Part shown: one piece after another, positions 6,080-12,894 of the stretch
Layout of the letters: the number at the start of each line of letters is the position of its first letter
Position numbering within the stretch: position 1 is the stretch's first letter
From: an uncultured Lachnospiraceae bacterium
GTDB lineage: Bacteria; Bacillota; Clostridia; Lachnospirales; Lachnospiraceae
DNA: 14,237 nucleotides
Assembly (NCBI GenBank): GCA_910584945.1
Contig: CAJUDY010000063.1
Span: 1 to 14,237 of the forward strand
Reading direction: 5' to 3'
Made by a program: the position numbers and the translations under genes
The notes under the pieces: generated by a model
Told to the model about the DNA's origin: nothing
Databases searched by the model: none
Seen by the model: the letters and a program-made list of their open reading frames with translations, nothing else

Positions 6080-6178
6080 TAAAGAGATCAATTTTTTCAG
6101 ATATTCATATTCTTCATCTCCTTCGCATATAATACATATTTTACTGCCTGCAAAAATTTGAGGAAGCTTATTCGCCAT
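6080..6178 (-). pseudogene. TOPRIM-like gene fragment cut off by the IS end
   Basis: Starts at ATG 6178 with a strong SD (AAGGAGGTG) inside the end of the upstream gene and overlaps it by 11 nt, so the two were translationally coupled. Thirty-three codons remain: MANKLPQIFAGSKICIICEG then DEEYEYLKKLISL. A beta strand followed by C-E-G-D-E-E-Y is how TOPRIM-like/RloB-like proteins usually begin (conserved Glu in an EG motif). The frame then enters the IS terminus exactly at 6079 and stops within five codons. I infer that the IS inserted here and the remainder was later deleted. Confidence 0.6.
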
Positions 6179-6440
6179 TAACTGGCACCTCCTTCCGATT
6201 TCCTTTGAGGCTTAATAAGGATCGAATCCGTTCGGGATCTGGAAGGGCACCTAATACCCCTTTTCGGTACTTCTCCATAATGTCAGTAGTATCTCGTACC
6301 CCCTGTTGTACGGTAAACTCTGCCAGAGAATAAACATAAATGCCTGTATCATCCTTATGAACAGTAAGCGTCAAATAAGAAAGTGTAGAGAAATCTTCGG
6401 TATTTTCCTGTAAACTTAGGCTTAGAGTTTTTAGTGTCAA
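6168..6440 (-). pseudogene. Probable N-terminally truncated partner of the TOPRIM-like fragment
   Basis: A 90-codon frame reads QENTEDFSTLSYLTLTVHKD, DTGIYVYSLAEFTVQQGVRD, TTDIMEKYRKGVLGALPDPE and ends VPVNGE. It looks like genuine coding sequence and is coupled to the next gene by overlap. There is no ATG before an internal Met; the only upstream start is TTG at 6440, without a spaced SD, just after an in-frame TGA and inside the large inverted repeat. I therefore read it as the C-terminal piece of a longer protein. An ATPase partner is one guess from the coupled TOPRIM-like fragment, but nothing in the residues proves it. Family not recognised. Confidence 0.45.
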
Positions 6441-6462
6441 CTCTCAAAACTCTAAATCTAAG
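6415..6462. repeat. 17-bp imperfect inverted repeat at a module boundary
   Basis: Arms 6415-6431 (CTTAGGCTTAGAGTTTT) and 6446-6462 match at 15 of 17 positions as an inverted repeat, with a 14-nt spacer. The innermost 10 bp are perfect. It separates a minus-strand truncated gene from a plus-strand broken ORF. No U-tract follows on either strand, so it is not a standard terminator. It may be an operator, a recombination site or a mobile-element end. Confidence 0.6.
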
Positions 6463-6477
6463 AAGAGGAGCGATCTC

Positions 6478-6646
6478 ATGGATATTTCATCTCTAACTCC
6501 TGATAAGCAGTTTTCCTTTGATTTCGATGCGATATAGCGAATAAACGAAGGCAGCGTACTTTGCCATGGGATATGCGTATCTACATGGAGAAAACATCAC
6601 TGTCCAGGTCACTGAAGGGAAAACAGCTTTTGCGCTAGAGTTGTGA
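6478..6646 (+). pseudogene. Broken small ORF (about 55 codons, nonsense and frameshift)
   Basis: AAGAGGAG (6463-6470) and ATG 6478 start MDISSLTPDKQFSFDFDAI, stopped by TAG at 6535. The frame beyond the stop reads RINEG, and a frameshift then gives KAAYFAMGYAYLHGENITVQ followed by VTEGKTAFALEL and a TGA at 6644. Both halves are protein-like and the sum is a plausible small protein of about 55-60 residues with at least two disabling changes. I do not recognise the family. The good SD argues that the start region was once real. Confidence 0.4.
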
Positions 6647-6669
6647 GAGAACCTTAAGCAAAATAACTG

Positions 6670-7098
6670 TTAAAGCTGCTTAATTCTCTGCAGATAGGCT
6701 TCTATAATATCCTGTAACGTGATTTCCTGCATGGAATTTTCCGCACCCTTCTGAATCTGTGCATAAAAGTCTGCTAAAGCAAGCTGGATGTTGATACCGA
6801 CTCCGCATTCCGGGTTGGTGTGGGTATCCAGGTGCAGCAGCGGCTTTTCTTTTTCCACCGCCTTGTAGACCTCCAGCAGAGTGATCTCCGGGGCTGGTTT
6901 TGCAAGCTGCGGGGTTGCCTGACCTCTGGAACTTAAGAGTATACCGGCGGCTTTCAGCTGCGCCATAATCTGACGCACGTAGGATGGATTTGTCTGGATG
7001 CTTTTTGCAATATCGGCGCTGGTGATCGTATCGCTGTCACTTTGGTGGATGAAGACCAGAATGTGTATGGCGTCGCTTAATCGTGTGGAATACTTCAT
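6670..7098 (-). CDS. Rrf2-family transcriptional regulator
   Basis: 142-residue Rrf2 repressor-type protein. The N-terminal winged helix starts MKYSTRLSDAIHILVFIHQS, and its recognition-helix region is TNPSYVRQIMAQLKAAGILL (about residues 36-55). The wing (SSRGQATPQLAKPAPEITLL) leads to a dimerisation helix. Only one cysteine is present (C98, in NPECGVG), so the three-Cys Fe-S ligand set of IscR/NsrR is missing; this resembles the cluster-free YwnA/CymR-like group, perhaps thiol- or ligand-responsive. The start at 7098 has SD AAGGAGG. It is divergent from the sirtuin operon across 207 bp containing AT-rich repeats, so it likely represses that operon and itself. Confidence 0.92.
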   Translation of the reverse strand: MKYSTRLSDAIHILVFIHQSDSDTITSADIAKSIQTNPSYVRQIMAQLKAAGILLSSRGQATPQLAKPAPEITLLEVYKAVEKEKPLLHLDTHTNPECGVGINIQLALADFYAQIQKGAENSMQEITLQDIIEAYLQRIKQL

Positions 7099-7183
7099 TT
7101 CTGCCTCCTTTTTCGGAATAGCGTTCCTTTAATCCATGACCCTGTGAATACGGTCGTAAAAAGATTGTGGGAACATAAAAAAC

Positions 7184-7244
7184 AACTTGCAATTTTATAA
7201 AATACATGATATATTTATCTTAAACTTGTTGTTTATAAAATAAC
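7184..7244 (+). promoter_or_regulatory. Sirtuin operon promoter with AT-rich repeats (probable Rrf2 operator)
   Basis: TTGCAA (7187-7192), a 17-bp spacer and TATATT (7210-7215) form a plus-strand promoter. Two related direct repeats, AACTTG followed by (T)TTATAAAATA, begin at 7184 and 7223, 39 bp apart. The second contains a dyad GTTGTTT-ATA-AAATAAC (7228-7244) just downstream of the expected transcription start, where a repressor would block. Rrf2 binding is inferred from the divergent regulator gene. Confidence 0.5.
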
Positions 7245-7305
7245 ACGAATAAAAATGATTGTCAACGAAAAACCGCAGGATAAGCTGTGAAAGGAGTATG
7301 AAGTT

Positions 7306-8289
7306 ATGAGTTATTATGAAAATCTGGTGTTGCAGACACAGATGAATTATTCCAGATACCGCAGCCTGTATGCTTCCGGAAAGACAGCGGTAAAGCTGAG
7401 CCGGCGCGAAGCGCTGCCTTATGAGGAGCAGATCCATGAATTTATCAGACAGGTAAAGGAAGCAGAGTGCATCGTGGTTGGCGGAGCCTCCGGCCTGTCT
7501 GCGGCAGGCGGCGGTGATTTCTATTATGGGGATACGCCGTCCTTTCGGAAATATTTTGGAAAATACGTGGAGAAATACGGATTCAAAGGAGCCTTTGATG
7601 GAATGTACCGTGGATTTGATACGAGAGAAGAACATTGGGGTTATATAGCAACTTTTCTTAACACCACACTGCATGCACCGGTGAGAGAGCCGTATCTTGA
7701 CTTGGATGAGATTCTGAAGGGGAAAGAGTTTCACATTCTGACCACAAACCAGGATACACAGTTTATCAAACTCTACCCGGAGGAGCAGGTCAGTGAGATC
7801 CAGGGAGACCACCGGTTTTTCCAGTGTTCCAAATGTTGCCATGACGGAACCTGGGACGCGGTAAAGCCGGTGGAAGAGATGATCCGGGCCATGGGGGAGG
7901 GAACCAGTATCCCGACAGAATTGATTCCCCGCTGCCCGAAGTGCGGGGCGGAGGCCTTTCCGTGGGTCCGCGGCTACGGGAACTTCCTGCAGGGAAAAAA
8001 ATACGAGGAACAATACCAGAAGATTTCAAAGTATATCCAGAAACATACAGATAAGAAACTTCTTTTTCTGGAACTTGGCGTCGGGCGGCTGACGCCCATG
8101 TTTATCCAGGAACCATTCTGGAATCTGACACGGAATCTGCCGGATGCGTATTATATTTCCGTAAATGCGGAGTATGATTTCCTGCCGGAACAGATTGAAG
8201 AGAAAGGTTTTGTGATCCTCGGCGATATTGGAAGCGTTTTAAAGGATGTAAATACCAGAATGAAACAGATGCGGACATCACCGGAATAG
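7306..8289 (+). CDS. SirTM-like (class M) sirtuin, probable protein ADP-ribosyltransferase
   Basis: 327-residue Sir2-fold protein. NAD-binding signature IVVGGASGLSAAGG lies at about residues 56-69. The conserved TTNQD (146-150) is present. The position of the usual catalytic His (HG in deacetylase sirtuins) is Gln here: EIQGD, Q166. A zinc ribbon is formed by C174/C177 and C210/C213. The NQD motif plus Gln replacement is the SirTM pattern, known in Staphylococcus and Streptococcus as a mono-ADP-ribosyltransferase lacking deacetylase activity and linked to oxidative stress. A GGAG SD precedes ATG 7306. The next gene starts 26 nt after its stop. The macrodomain hydrolase, GcvH-like carrier and lipoate ligase that accompany SirTM in those bacteria are absent nearby. 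ADP-ribosylation is family inference; plain deacylase activity is less likely. Confidence 0.88.
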   Translation: MSYYENLVLQTQMNYSRYRSLYASGKTAVKLSRREALPYEEQIHEFIRQVKEAECIVVGGASGLSAAGGGDFYYGDTPSFRKYFGKYVEKYGFKGAFDGMYRGFDTREEHWGYIATFLNTTLHAPVREPYLDLDEILKGKEFHILTTNQDTQFIKLYPEEQVSEIQGDHRFFQCSKCCHDGTWDAVKPVEEMIRAMGEGTSIPTELIPRCPKCGAEAFPWVRGYGNFLQGKKYEEQYQKISKYIQKHTDKKLLFLELGVGRLTPMFIQEPFWNLTRNLPDAYYISVNAEYDFLPEQIEEKGFVILGDIGSVLKDVNTRMKQMRTSPE

Positions 8290-8315
8290 ATCAAAAGGGA
8301 AAAGGAGACAAAAAA

Positions 8316-8957
8316 ATGGAATATACGTCAAATTATGAAAAACAAAGTGAGGACTGGAGACAGAAATTTTTAACCATGGATCAAGAGGACATCTGCAGAA
8401 GGCTTCCGGAGATCAGGAAAACCAGGGAAAAACTGCTGTTGTGGCATTATGGAAGAGAATTTGCTGTTGACCGGGGAGACGGAACGATTCAGTGCGTATC
8501 GGATGAAGAAACAGTGGATGTGATGCCCAGGCTGAATATCTATACACTTTTCTGGTATGCCAGGAAAGACGCGGTTCAGACAGGGAAATGGGTTCCATTC
8601 CGGGAATTGAAGGATGCGTCTCCGTTTACAAAAGCGTTTCAGCAGGGGATTTTAGAACCTCTGGCCGCTACTTTTTCCGGACAGGAAGCGCTTTTGGAGA
8701 CGGCAGTGAAAAAACTGCGGGGAGAACGGATCTCTGCATCGGGATTTCAGCTTTCGGCATTTTCCTGTATTCCGGTGAGATTGAATTTCTGGGATGCGGA
8801 TGATGAATTCCCAGCCCAGGCCAATCTGTTGTTTGACAGCAGCGCAACTGATTTTGATCATGTGGAAAGTATTGTGACAATTGCCACAGAAGCGCTTTAT
8901 CAGTTGGCAGGCGCTGCCGGACTGACGCCAAAAGGCAGTCCGTTTTGCCGCTTTTAA
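8316..8957 (+). CDS. DUF3786 domain protein
   Basis: 213-residue cytoplasmic protein. The C-terminal part, SAFSCIPVRLNFWDADDEFP at about residues 147-166 followed by AQANLLFDSSATDFDHVESI, is the DUF3786 signature (WDADDEFPA...LFD). The N-terminal half includes RKTREKLLLWHYGREFAVDR and a TLFWYARKDA segment. Function is unknown; the family often occurs in anaerobes near redox genes. SD AAAAGGAGA precedes ATG 8316. It lies 26 nt after the sirtuin stop and is surely in the same operon, so it may be the sirtuin's substrate or partner. The C-terminus is intact (KGSPFCRF, stop at 8955). Immediately downstream is a stranded third gene start. Confidence 0.85.
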   Translation: MEYTSNYEKQSEDWRQKFLTMDQEDICRRLPEIRKTREKLLLWHYGREFAVDRGDGTIQCVSDEETVDVMPRLNIYTLFWYARKDAVQTGKWVPFRELKDASPFTKAFQQGILEPLAATFSGQEALLETAVKKLRGERISASGFQLSAFSCIPVRLNFWDADDEFPAQANLLFDSSATDFDHVESIVTIATEALYQLAGAAGLTPKGSPFCRF

Positions 8958-8974
8958 ATCCGTGTATAAAACAG

Positions 8975-9138
8975 AAGGAGGAATAAAGAACATGATGGTA
9001 GCTTTGTACGTCTGTAGAGCGGCCTTCACTGACTTTGAGAATAGGGACCACGTTGTCGCCCAGGAGATCCGTACATATGGCATACAGTCCGTCATATCTG
9101 GCTTCTTCCGCAATCTTTTTTCGACCCGCGTTTTTTAA
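8975..9138 (+). pseudogene. Orphan SD and start codons of a lost third operon gene
   Basis: A strong AAGGAGG (8975-8981) stands 10 nt before tandem ATGs (8992, 8995), spaced like the other genes of the operon. The frame runs 48 codons to TAA 9136, but from about 9019 it reads antisense through a transposase scrap, so only the first eight or so codons (MMVALYVC) can be original. I infer a third gene of the sirtuin operon whose body was replaced by IS debris. Confidence 0.5.
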
Positions 9139-9150
9139 AGGGACTTGCTT
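9019..9150 (-). mobile_element. IS1634-like transposase fragment
   Basis: On the minus strand, one frame reads LKNAGRKKIAEEARYDGLYA and then ICTDLLGDNVVPILKVSEGR. The pattern KI.EEA.YDG.YA.CT....V..I.....GR is the C-terminal segment just before the catalytic Glu of IS1634/IS4-superfamily DDE transposases, where a Trp and the E..F motif normally follow. Here the match stops abruptly after SEGR (9019), and nothing recognisable precedes about 9150. It is an internal scrap without ends. Confidence 0.65.
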
Positions 9151-9229
9151 GCATTGAGAGTTGGTTTGTAATATACTGGTAGCAAATGGTATATGAATAA
9201 TTCCAATCGCACAGTTGGAAAAATTTCAA

Positions 9230-10299
9230 ATGGGTTCCTGCCTTCTGGCGGCGTGCGGTGCGGCGGCGGATTCGGAAAAGATCAACAGGGAAAATCAGGA
9301 GACAGCGGAGGCCGATGAAGAGGAGAATGACAGGATGCAGGGAGAACAGGAATTGCTGGAAGAGGACCTGACGGCAGAAGAGGAGAGCGGATCCTACGAT
9401 AACCTCTACCCGCAGCATGAACCCTACGGGACCGGAGTCGGCGTTCTGCCCGGGCGGGTGATCTGGGCTTATGATCCGGCGTCGGTGAAGTGGGACGGCA
9501 GCGGCTACTGGTGGGAGACTGTACATTTTGAGGAGACCAGAATCCGTCGCATGGTGGACGAAAGCGTCGCTTCTCTGGGCGGAGGCGCCACCGCCCGGGA
9601 AGCCTGGAAAGCTTTGTTTGCTTACAGCAAAGAGAAGAGGGGCGGCGTCGGCGGATACGCGGACGGGGAAAAGATCGCTATCAAGACCAACATCAACGGC
9701 TCTGCCGTGATGGACGACGATACGTCCGGCAGAACCCATATGAGCTATACCAATCCGGTCCTGCTCCGGGCTCTTCTGCTTTCCCTGGTGGAGGAGGCCG
9801 GGGTCGCTCCGTCCGACATTACGGTATACGACGTCTCCCGTCTGTATCCGGATTACATGGTAGAGATGTGCACGGAAGGCCCGCTTCTGGGCGTCCGTTT
9901 TGTGGGAAGGGAGAATGGAGTGCCGGATGAAGATGCGCCCATCCTCTGGTCTCACGATTTTGGGGGCCGGACCAATTACCTGCCCACTTGTGTGACGGAG
10001 GCAGATTACCTGATTAATCTGGCAAACTTGAAAGGACACAGCTACGGAGTCACGCTCTGCGGAAAGAACCATTTCGGGTCCTTCCTCAACGGAAACGCCA
10101 TGCGCCCGCCCGAGGGCGCCAACCTGCATCAGTGGCTGACCCTCCCCCCGGTACAGCCTACACGGACGGTCACGGGAATCCAGTGGAGAATCTGGGCGTG
10201 CACGAGCACTGGAATAATTCTGTGGAGAAATTGTACAGTCGGAATCTGGGAAAAGAAGAGGGGATCGAGCTGATCACTCTTCGGCTGCCCCGGGAATGA
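9230..10299 (+). pseudogene. DUF362 lipoprotein pseudogene (N-terminus lost, internal deletion with frameshift)
   Basis: From ATG 9230 the frame reads MGSCLLAACGAAADSEKI, a lipobox (LLAAC) without the charged and hydrophobic signal start before it; upstream is only an in-frame TGA and IS debris. An acidic linker follows, then a DUF362 core: EKIAIKTNINGSAVMDDD, DITVYDVSRLYPDYMVEM, ADYLINLANLKGHSYGVTLC and GKNHFGSFLNGNAMRPPEG. After LHQWLT (about 10139) the frame turns to nonsense. The +2 frame from 10150 reads GTAYTDGHGNPVENLGVHEH, WNNSVEKLYSRNLG and ends LRLPRE at TGA 10297, the normal family C-terminus. The block normally between these parts (of the order of 80-100 residues by my recollection) is missing, so this is a deletion with frameshift. 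DUF362 proteins are thought to be Fe-S or cofactor-related; this copy should be dead. Confidence 0.82.
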
Positions 10300-10357
10300 A
10301 TCAAATTAGCTCTGCTTACTATATCAGGAAAGCGGAACCCCCTGCCTGTAACTTTCA

Positions 10358-12022
10358 TCATCGTGAAACAATAAACTTCGCCAGAACTGGTATATTATTT
10401 CCCGAAAATTGTCCCAGAATCATGTGCTGGAATAAAATTCTCCATATCCGATACCAGGAAAAATCAATATGTTCGAATGCAAGCTCATGATAACATCTGG
10501 ATGGCTCCCGATGCTCCATAATCGCCTGATACTCTGTTTTCTCTGAGGGGAAGAGAAAATTAGGATCACTCCTCATTTTTTGTCCACCAGCCGACTCAAT
10601 GGGATGAAATACATAGATCTGATTGCCGCCGATTTCCTGATAGAAAGCGTTTCCAAGCTTTCGACAGCTCTCATTGTAGAAATTCTGAATGCCTTTCACC
10701 AGCGTTTGGATATTTTCCGAGCGGACTTCTTCTTCCTCAGGTATAGAGTAGTCCCAACCTGTAATTTCGTCTGGCACATGCAGTTGTTCGGCGTTTACTA
10801 TAGTTTCCTTCGATATTTTGTAAGTTTGCAGTTCTCCGATCGTGCCAACCAGGCTTTTGCGCCAGGGCCGTCTCCATTTCTGATGGCCTCGCTGCAGCAG
10901 TTCCTGGACACATGCGTTCGACTTTGGGGTGACACCGTCCTGCTTTTTTAACTCGTTGTATTCGTCCAGAGTCAATTCTTCAACTTGTAATCCAAAATAA
11001 ACGTGATCTCCCTTTTTCCAGGTTCTTACCGGAGCGGAATCCTGCAGACGTAGAAATTGATTGTCAAGCTCTTCAAAAAGAATCTCATTTAAAACCAGAT
11101 CGGGCAGACAGGCAAGCTGTACAGAAAATGCTTTGTCAGAGAAAAAGCAGGTAACGCAATGTTTCAGGTAGTTTTCCACTACGGAGGAAGCATGGACGTT
11201 TATCCCTCTGCAGGAAAAAATCATCTGGTTATTGTTCTCGTCAAAAATCTTGTAAAATTCATCGTTCATCCCGGTTACAATTCGATATATGCCTGCTGAG
11301 ACCATTCCGGTTTCGTCTTTCAGGTAGGCAATACCAAATTTCCATGTATTCGGAAAAAGCTCCTGCCGGAGAAACAGAAGCTGCCCTTCCATCAGACGGT
11401 TAAGGGTGTCAGATGCTCTGCGGATTTGCCGCATCACTTCCGGACTGCCGTTCGATACCATAAAAAGATTTGCCGTGCCGCTGGTCAATTCCGCTCTGTG
11501 TTTCCTCCGGATTTGAACCAATCCGTCAATCCAGGCGCTGTCGGAAAAATCGATCCTGTCACAGTCTGAAAAATACAGAGTGAATGTTTTCTGCTCAGAA
11601 GAATTCAAAGAAGAGAAGCAAAATTCCATGGACAAATGCTTCCAGAAAATTCGCCTGTTTTCCCAATCCACCAGAAATAGGAGCACGGGGTCTAAGGTGG
11701 TGCTTGTCAGCACGGTGTTCAGGACTTTCGTGTCGCATTCGTATTTGTAGGGCTGTTCCTGATTCTTCCGCTTATTTGTGTTCCGGTAATCATGATTGAG
11801 CGTTTTGATCTGTACAGAAAAGCGATGCTGCGGTACGACTTTCCGACCGGTTTCCACGGTCTGGTCACATAAGTCCAGCCAACCGTCCAGGTTGGGTGTT
11901 TTATCATTTATACTGAAATACGGAACGATTCGAAACGTATTCAGAAGTTCCTTCTCCAGATAGTTCATTCCGAGTCTCTCATAAAATACATTCTTGTCGT
12001 AACCGCCAATGTTATATTGCAA
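10358..12022 (-). CDS. DUF4365 domain protein, nuclease-like N-terminus, possible defence factor
   Basis: 554-residue cytoplasmic protein. The N-terminal 170 or so residues fit DUF4365: ERLGMNYLEKELLNTFRIVP (Glu near residue 23), NLDGWLDLCD (D46, D50) and RFSVQIKTLN (Q71-I-K73). These resemble the E, D, (E/Q)xK active-site series of PD-(D/E)xK nucleases. The remaining 380 residues have no domain I recognise; there is a cluster of Arg/Lys around RGHQKWRRPWRKS (about residue 400). DUF4365 proteins are often found in defence islands, which fits the retron and toxin-antitoxin pair here, but activity is unproven. The start is TTG 12022, with GAGGGG about 8 nt upstream; the next Met (11968) would remove the conserved Arg/Glu block. 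It has its own promoter and no co-transcribed partner. Confidence 0.75.
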   Translation of the reverse strand: MQYNIGGYDKNVFYERLGMNYLEKELLNTFRIVPYFSINDKTPNLDGWLDLCDQTVETGRKVVPQHRFSVQIKTLNHDYRNTNKRKNQEQPYKYECDTKVLNTVLTSTTLDPVLLFLVDWENRRIFWKHLSMEFCFSSLNSSEQKTFTLYFSDCDRIDFSDSAWIDGLVQIRRKHRAELTSGTANLFMVSNGSPEVMRQIRRASDTLNRLMEGQLLFLRQELFPNTWKFGIAYLKDETGMVSAGIYRIVTGMNDEFYKIFDENNNQMIFSCRGINVHASSVVENYLKHCVTCFFSDKAFSVQLACLPDLVLNEILFEELDNQFLRLQDSAPVRTWKKGDHVYFGLQVEELTLDEYNELKKQDGVTPKSNACVQELLQRGHQKWRRPWRKSLVGTIGELQTYKISKETIVNAEQLHVPDEITGWDYSIPEEEEVRSENIQTLVKGIQNFYNESCRKLGNAFYQEIGGNQIYVFHPIESAGGQKMRSDPNFLFPSEKTEYQAIMEHREPSRCYHELAFEHIDFSWYRIWRILFQHMILGQFSGNNIPVLAKFIVSR

Positions 12023-12080
12023 TGTCTTTCCCCTCGCTTATGTCCGGTATGTTCGACGAAACAGACCGGGATTTGCAGTT

Positions 12081-12109
12081 ATGATATCATATCAGACGTT
12101 CGATTTCAA
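12081..12109 (-). promoter_or_regulatory. Promoter of the DUF4365 gene
   Basis: On the minus strand, TTGAAA (12104-12109), a 17-bp spacer and TATCAT (12081-12086) form a good sigma-A promoter, giving a leader of about 50 nt to the TTG start. It is back to back with the antitoxin promoter. Confidence 0.6.
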
Positions 12110-12136
12110 TGCATACCCGGGTTGAGGGAAAATGGA

Positions 12137-12165
12137 TTGATATTCTGCACTCGGTTGTGTATAAT
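12137..12165 (+). promoter_or_regulatory. Promoter of the antitoxin-toxin operon
   Basis: TTGATA (12137-12142), a 17-bp spacer and a perfect TATAAT (12160-12165) precede the antitoxin start by about 57 nt. Confidence 0.78.
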
Positions 12166-12171
12166 ATGGAT

Positions 12172-12189
12172 GTAAAGAAAGTAAAGAAA
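12172..12189 (+). repeat. Tandem 9-bp repeat in the antitoxin leader (possible operator)
   Basis: GTAAAGAAA occurs twice in a row (12172-12180 and 12181-12189), starting 7 nt after the -10, over the expected transcription start. AbrB/MazE-type antitoxins usually repress their own operon, so this is a candidate operator. It could also be simple purine-rich leader sequence. Confidence 0.4.
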
Positions 12190-12221
12190 ATCAAACGGCT
12201 ATTTTGAAAGGATGATATTAC

Positions 12222-12479
12222 ATGGAAGTAGCGAAGATTTCCAGCAAGGGGCAGATCACGATTCCTGTATCTGTGAGAAATGCGTTGAAACTGAAAGCAG
12301 GAGATAAGATTGTGATTTTAGAGGAAAACGGCAGGTTCTATTTTGAAAATTCCGCAATGCTGGCATTTAAACGGGTGGAAGAAGCGTTCGCCGGAGAGGC
12401 GGAGGCGGCGGGTTTTGCAACGGAAGAAGAAATGCAGGATTATATGAAAGAGATTCGAAAGGAAGTAAGGGGGTATTAG
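12222..12479 (+). CDS. AbrB/MazE-family antitoxin (SpoVT-AbrB domain)
   Basis: 85-residue DNA-binding antitoxin. The N-terminal swapped-hairpin domain is clear: MEVAKISSKGQITIPVSVRN followed by ALKLKAGDKIVILEENGRFY (about residues 1-42). The acidic C-terminal part (VEEAFAGEAEAAGFATEEEM and the YMKEIRKEVRGY tail) is the expected toxin-binding segment. AAAGGATG lies about 9 nt before ATG 12222. The PIN gene begins one base after its stop, so the pair is co-translated and the antitoxin should neutralise the nuclease and repress the operon. Confidence 0.92.
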   Translation: MEVAKISSKGQITIPVSVRNALKLKAGDKIVILEENGRFYFENSAMLAFKRVEEAFAGEAEAAGFATEEEMQDYMKEIRKEVRGY

Positions 12480-12480
12480 C

Positions 12481-12879
12481 TTGCGGGTAATGCTTGATAC
12501 CAACATATTTATCTCTATGATTTTCTTTCCGTCTGTGCAGACAAGAGAGTTAGCAAGACGGCTGACAGACAGTCATCAGATTGTGATATGTGATTATGTG
12601 GTTGAAGAACTGCAGCTCGTAACTGATCGGAAGTTTCCAGCAAAAAGAAAATTTCTTGATCGTTTCTTTCTGGAATTGCCTTTCGAATTGGTCTACACAC
12701 CGAAAGTACTGGATTTGAATAAGTTCCCGGAAATGCGTGATGCGAAAGATTCACCCATATTGGCAACAGCGATTATGGAGAGCATTGACGTATTTGTGAC
12801 AGGCGATAAAGATTTTCTGGTTCTGGACGTGGATATGCCAGAGATTGTCACAATGGCAGAATTTCTGGAACGATATTAA
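12481..12879 (+). CDS. PIN-domain toxin (putative RNase, COG1569-like)
   Basis: 132-residue PIN nuclease. The metal-binding acidic residues are in place: D6 in MLDTNIF, E42/E43 in DYVVEELQLV, D87 and D90 in RDAKDSPILATAI, and D109/D111 in VTGDKDFL. This is the layout of Mg-dependent toxin RNases. The start is TTG 12481, one base after the antitoxin stop, with GGGGG at the antitoxin end as SD; the ATG at 12490 would cut the first strand before D6, so TTG is preferred. It ends in full (EFLERY, TAA at 12877), only 24 bases before the transposase stop on the other strand. The pairing with an AbrB-type rather than a Phd or RHH antitoxin is typical of this subgroup. Confidence 0.92.
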   Translation: MRVMLDTNIFISMIFFPSVQTRELARRLTDSHQIVICDYVVEELQLVTDRKFPAKRKFLDRFFLELPFELVYTPKVLDLNKFPEMRDAKDSPILATAIMESIDVFVTGDKDFLVLDVDMPEIVTMAEFLERY

Positions 12880-12894
12880 ATAAAAGTTTCCCAA

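Noticed and set aside
7195..8013. Minus-strand ORF of 272 codons opposite the sirtuin
   Set aside because: The sirtuin has family motifs and SD; the antisense frame has none.
9092..10129. Minus-strand ORF of 345 codons opposite the DUF362 pseudogene
   Set aside because: The DUF362 motifs lie on the plus strand; the long antisense frame is a by-product of its codon bias.
10300..10357. Possible terminator between the DUF362 pseudogene and the DUF4365 gene
   Set aside because: Only a weak GAAAG/CTTTC pairing is visible, without a U-tract, so I do not call it.
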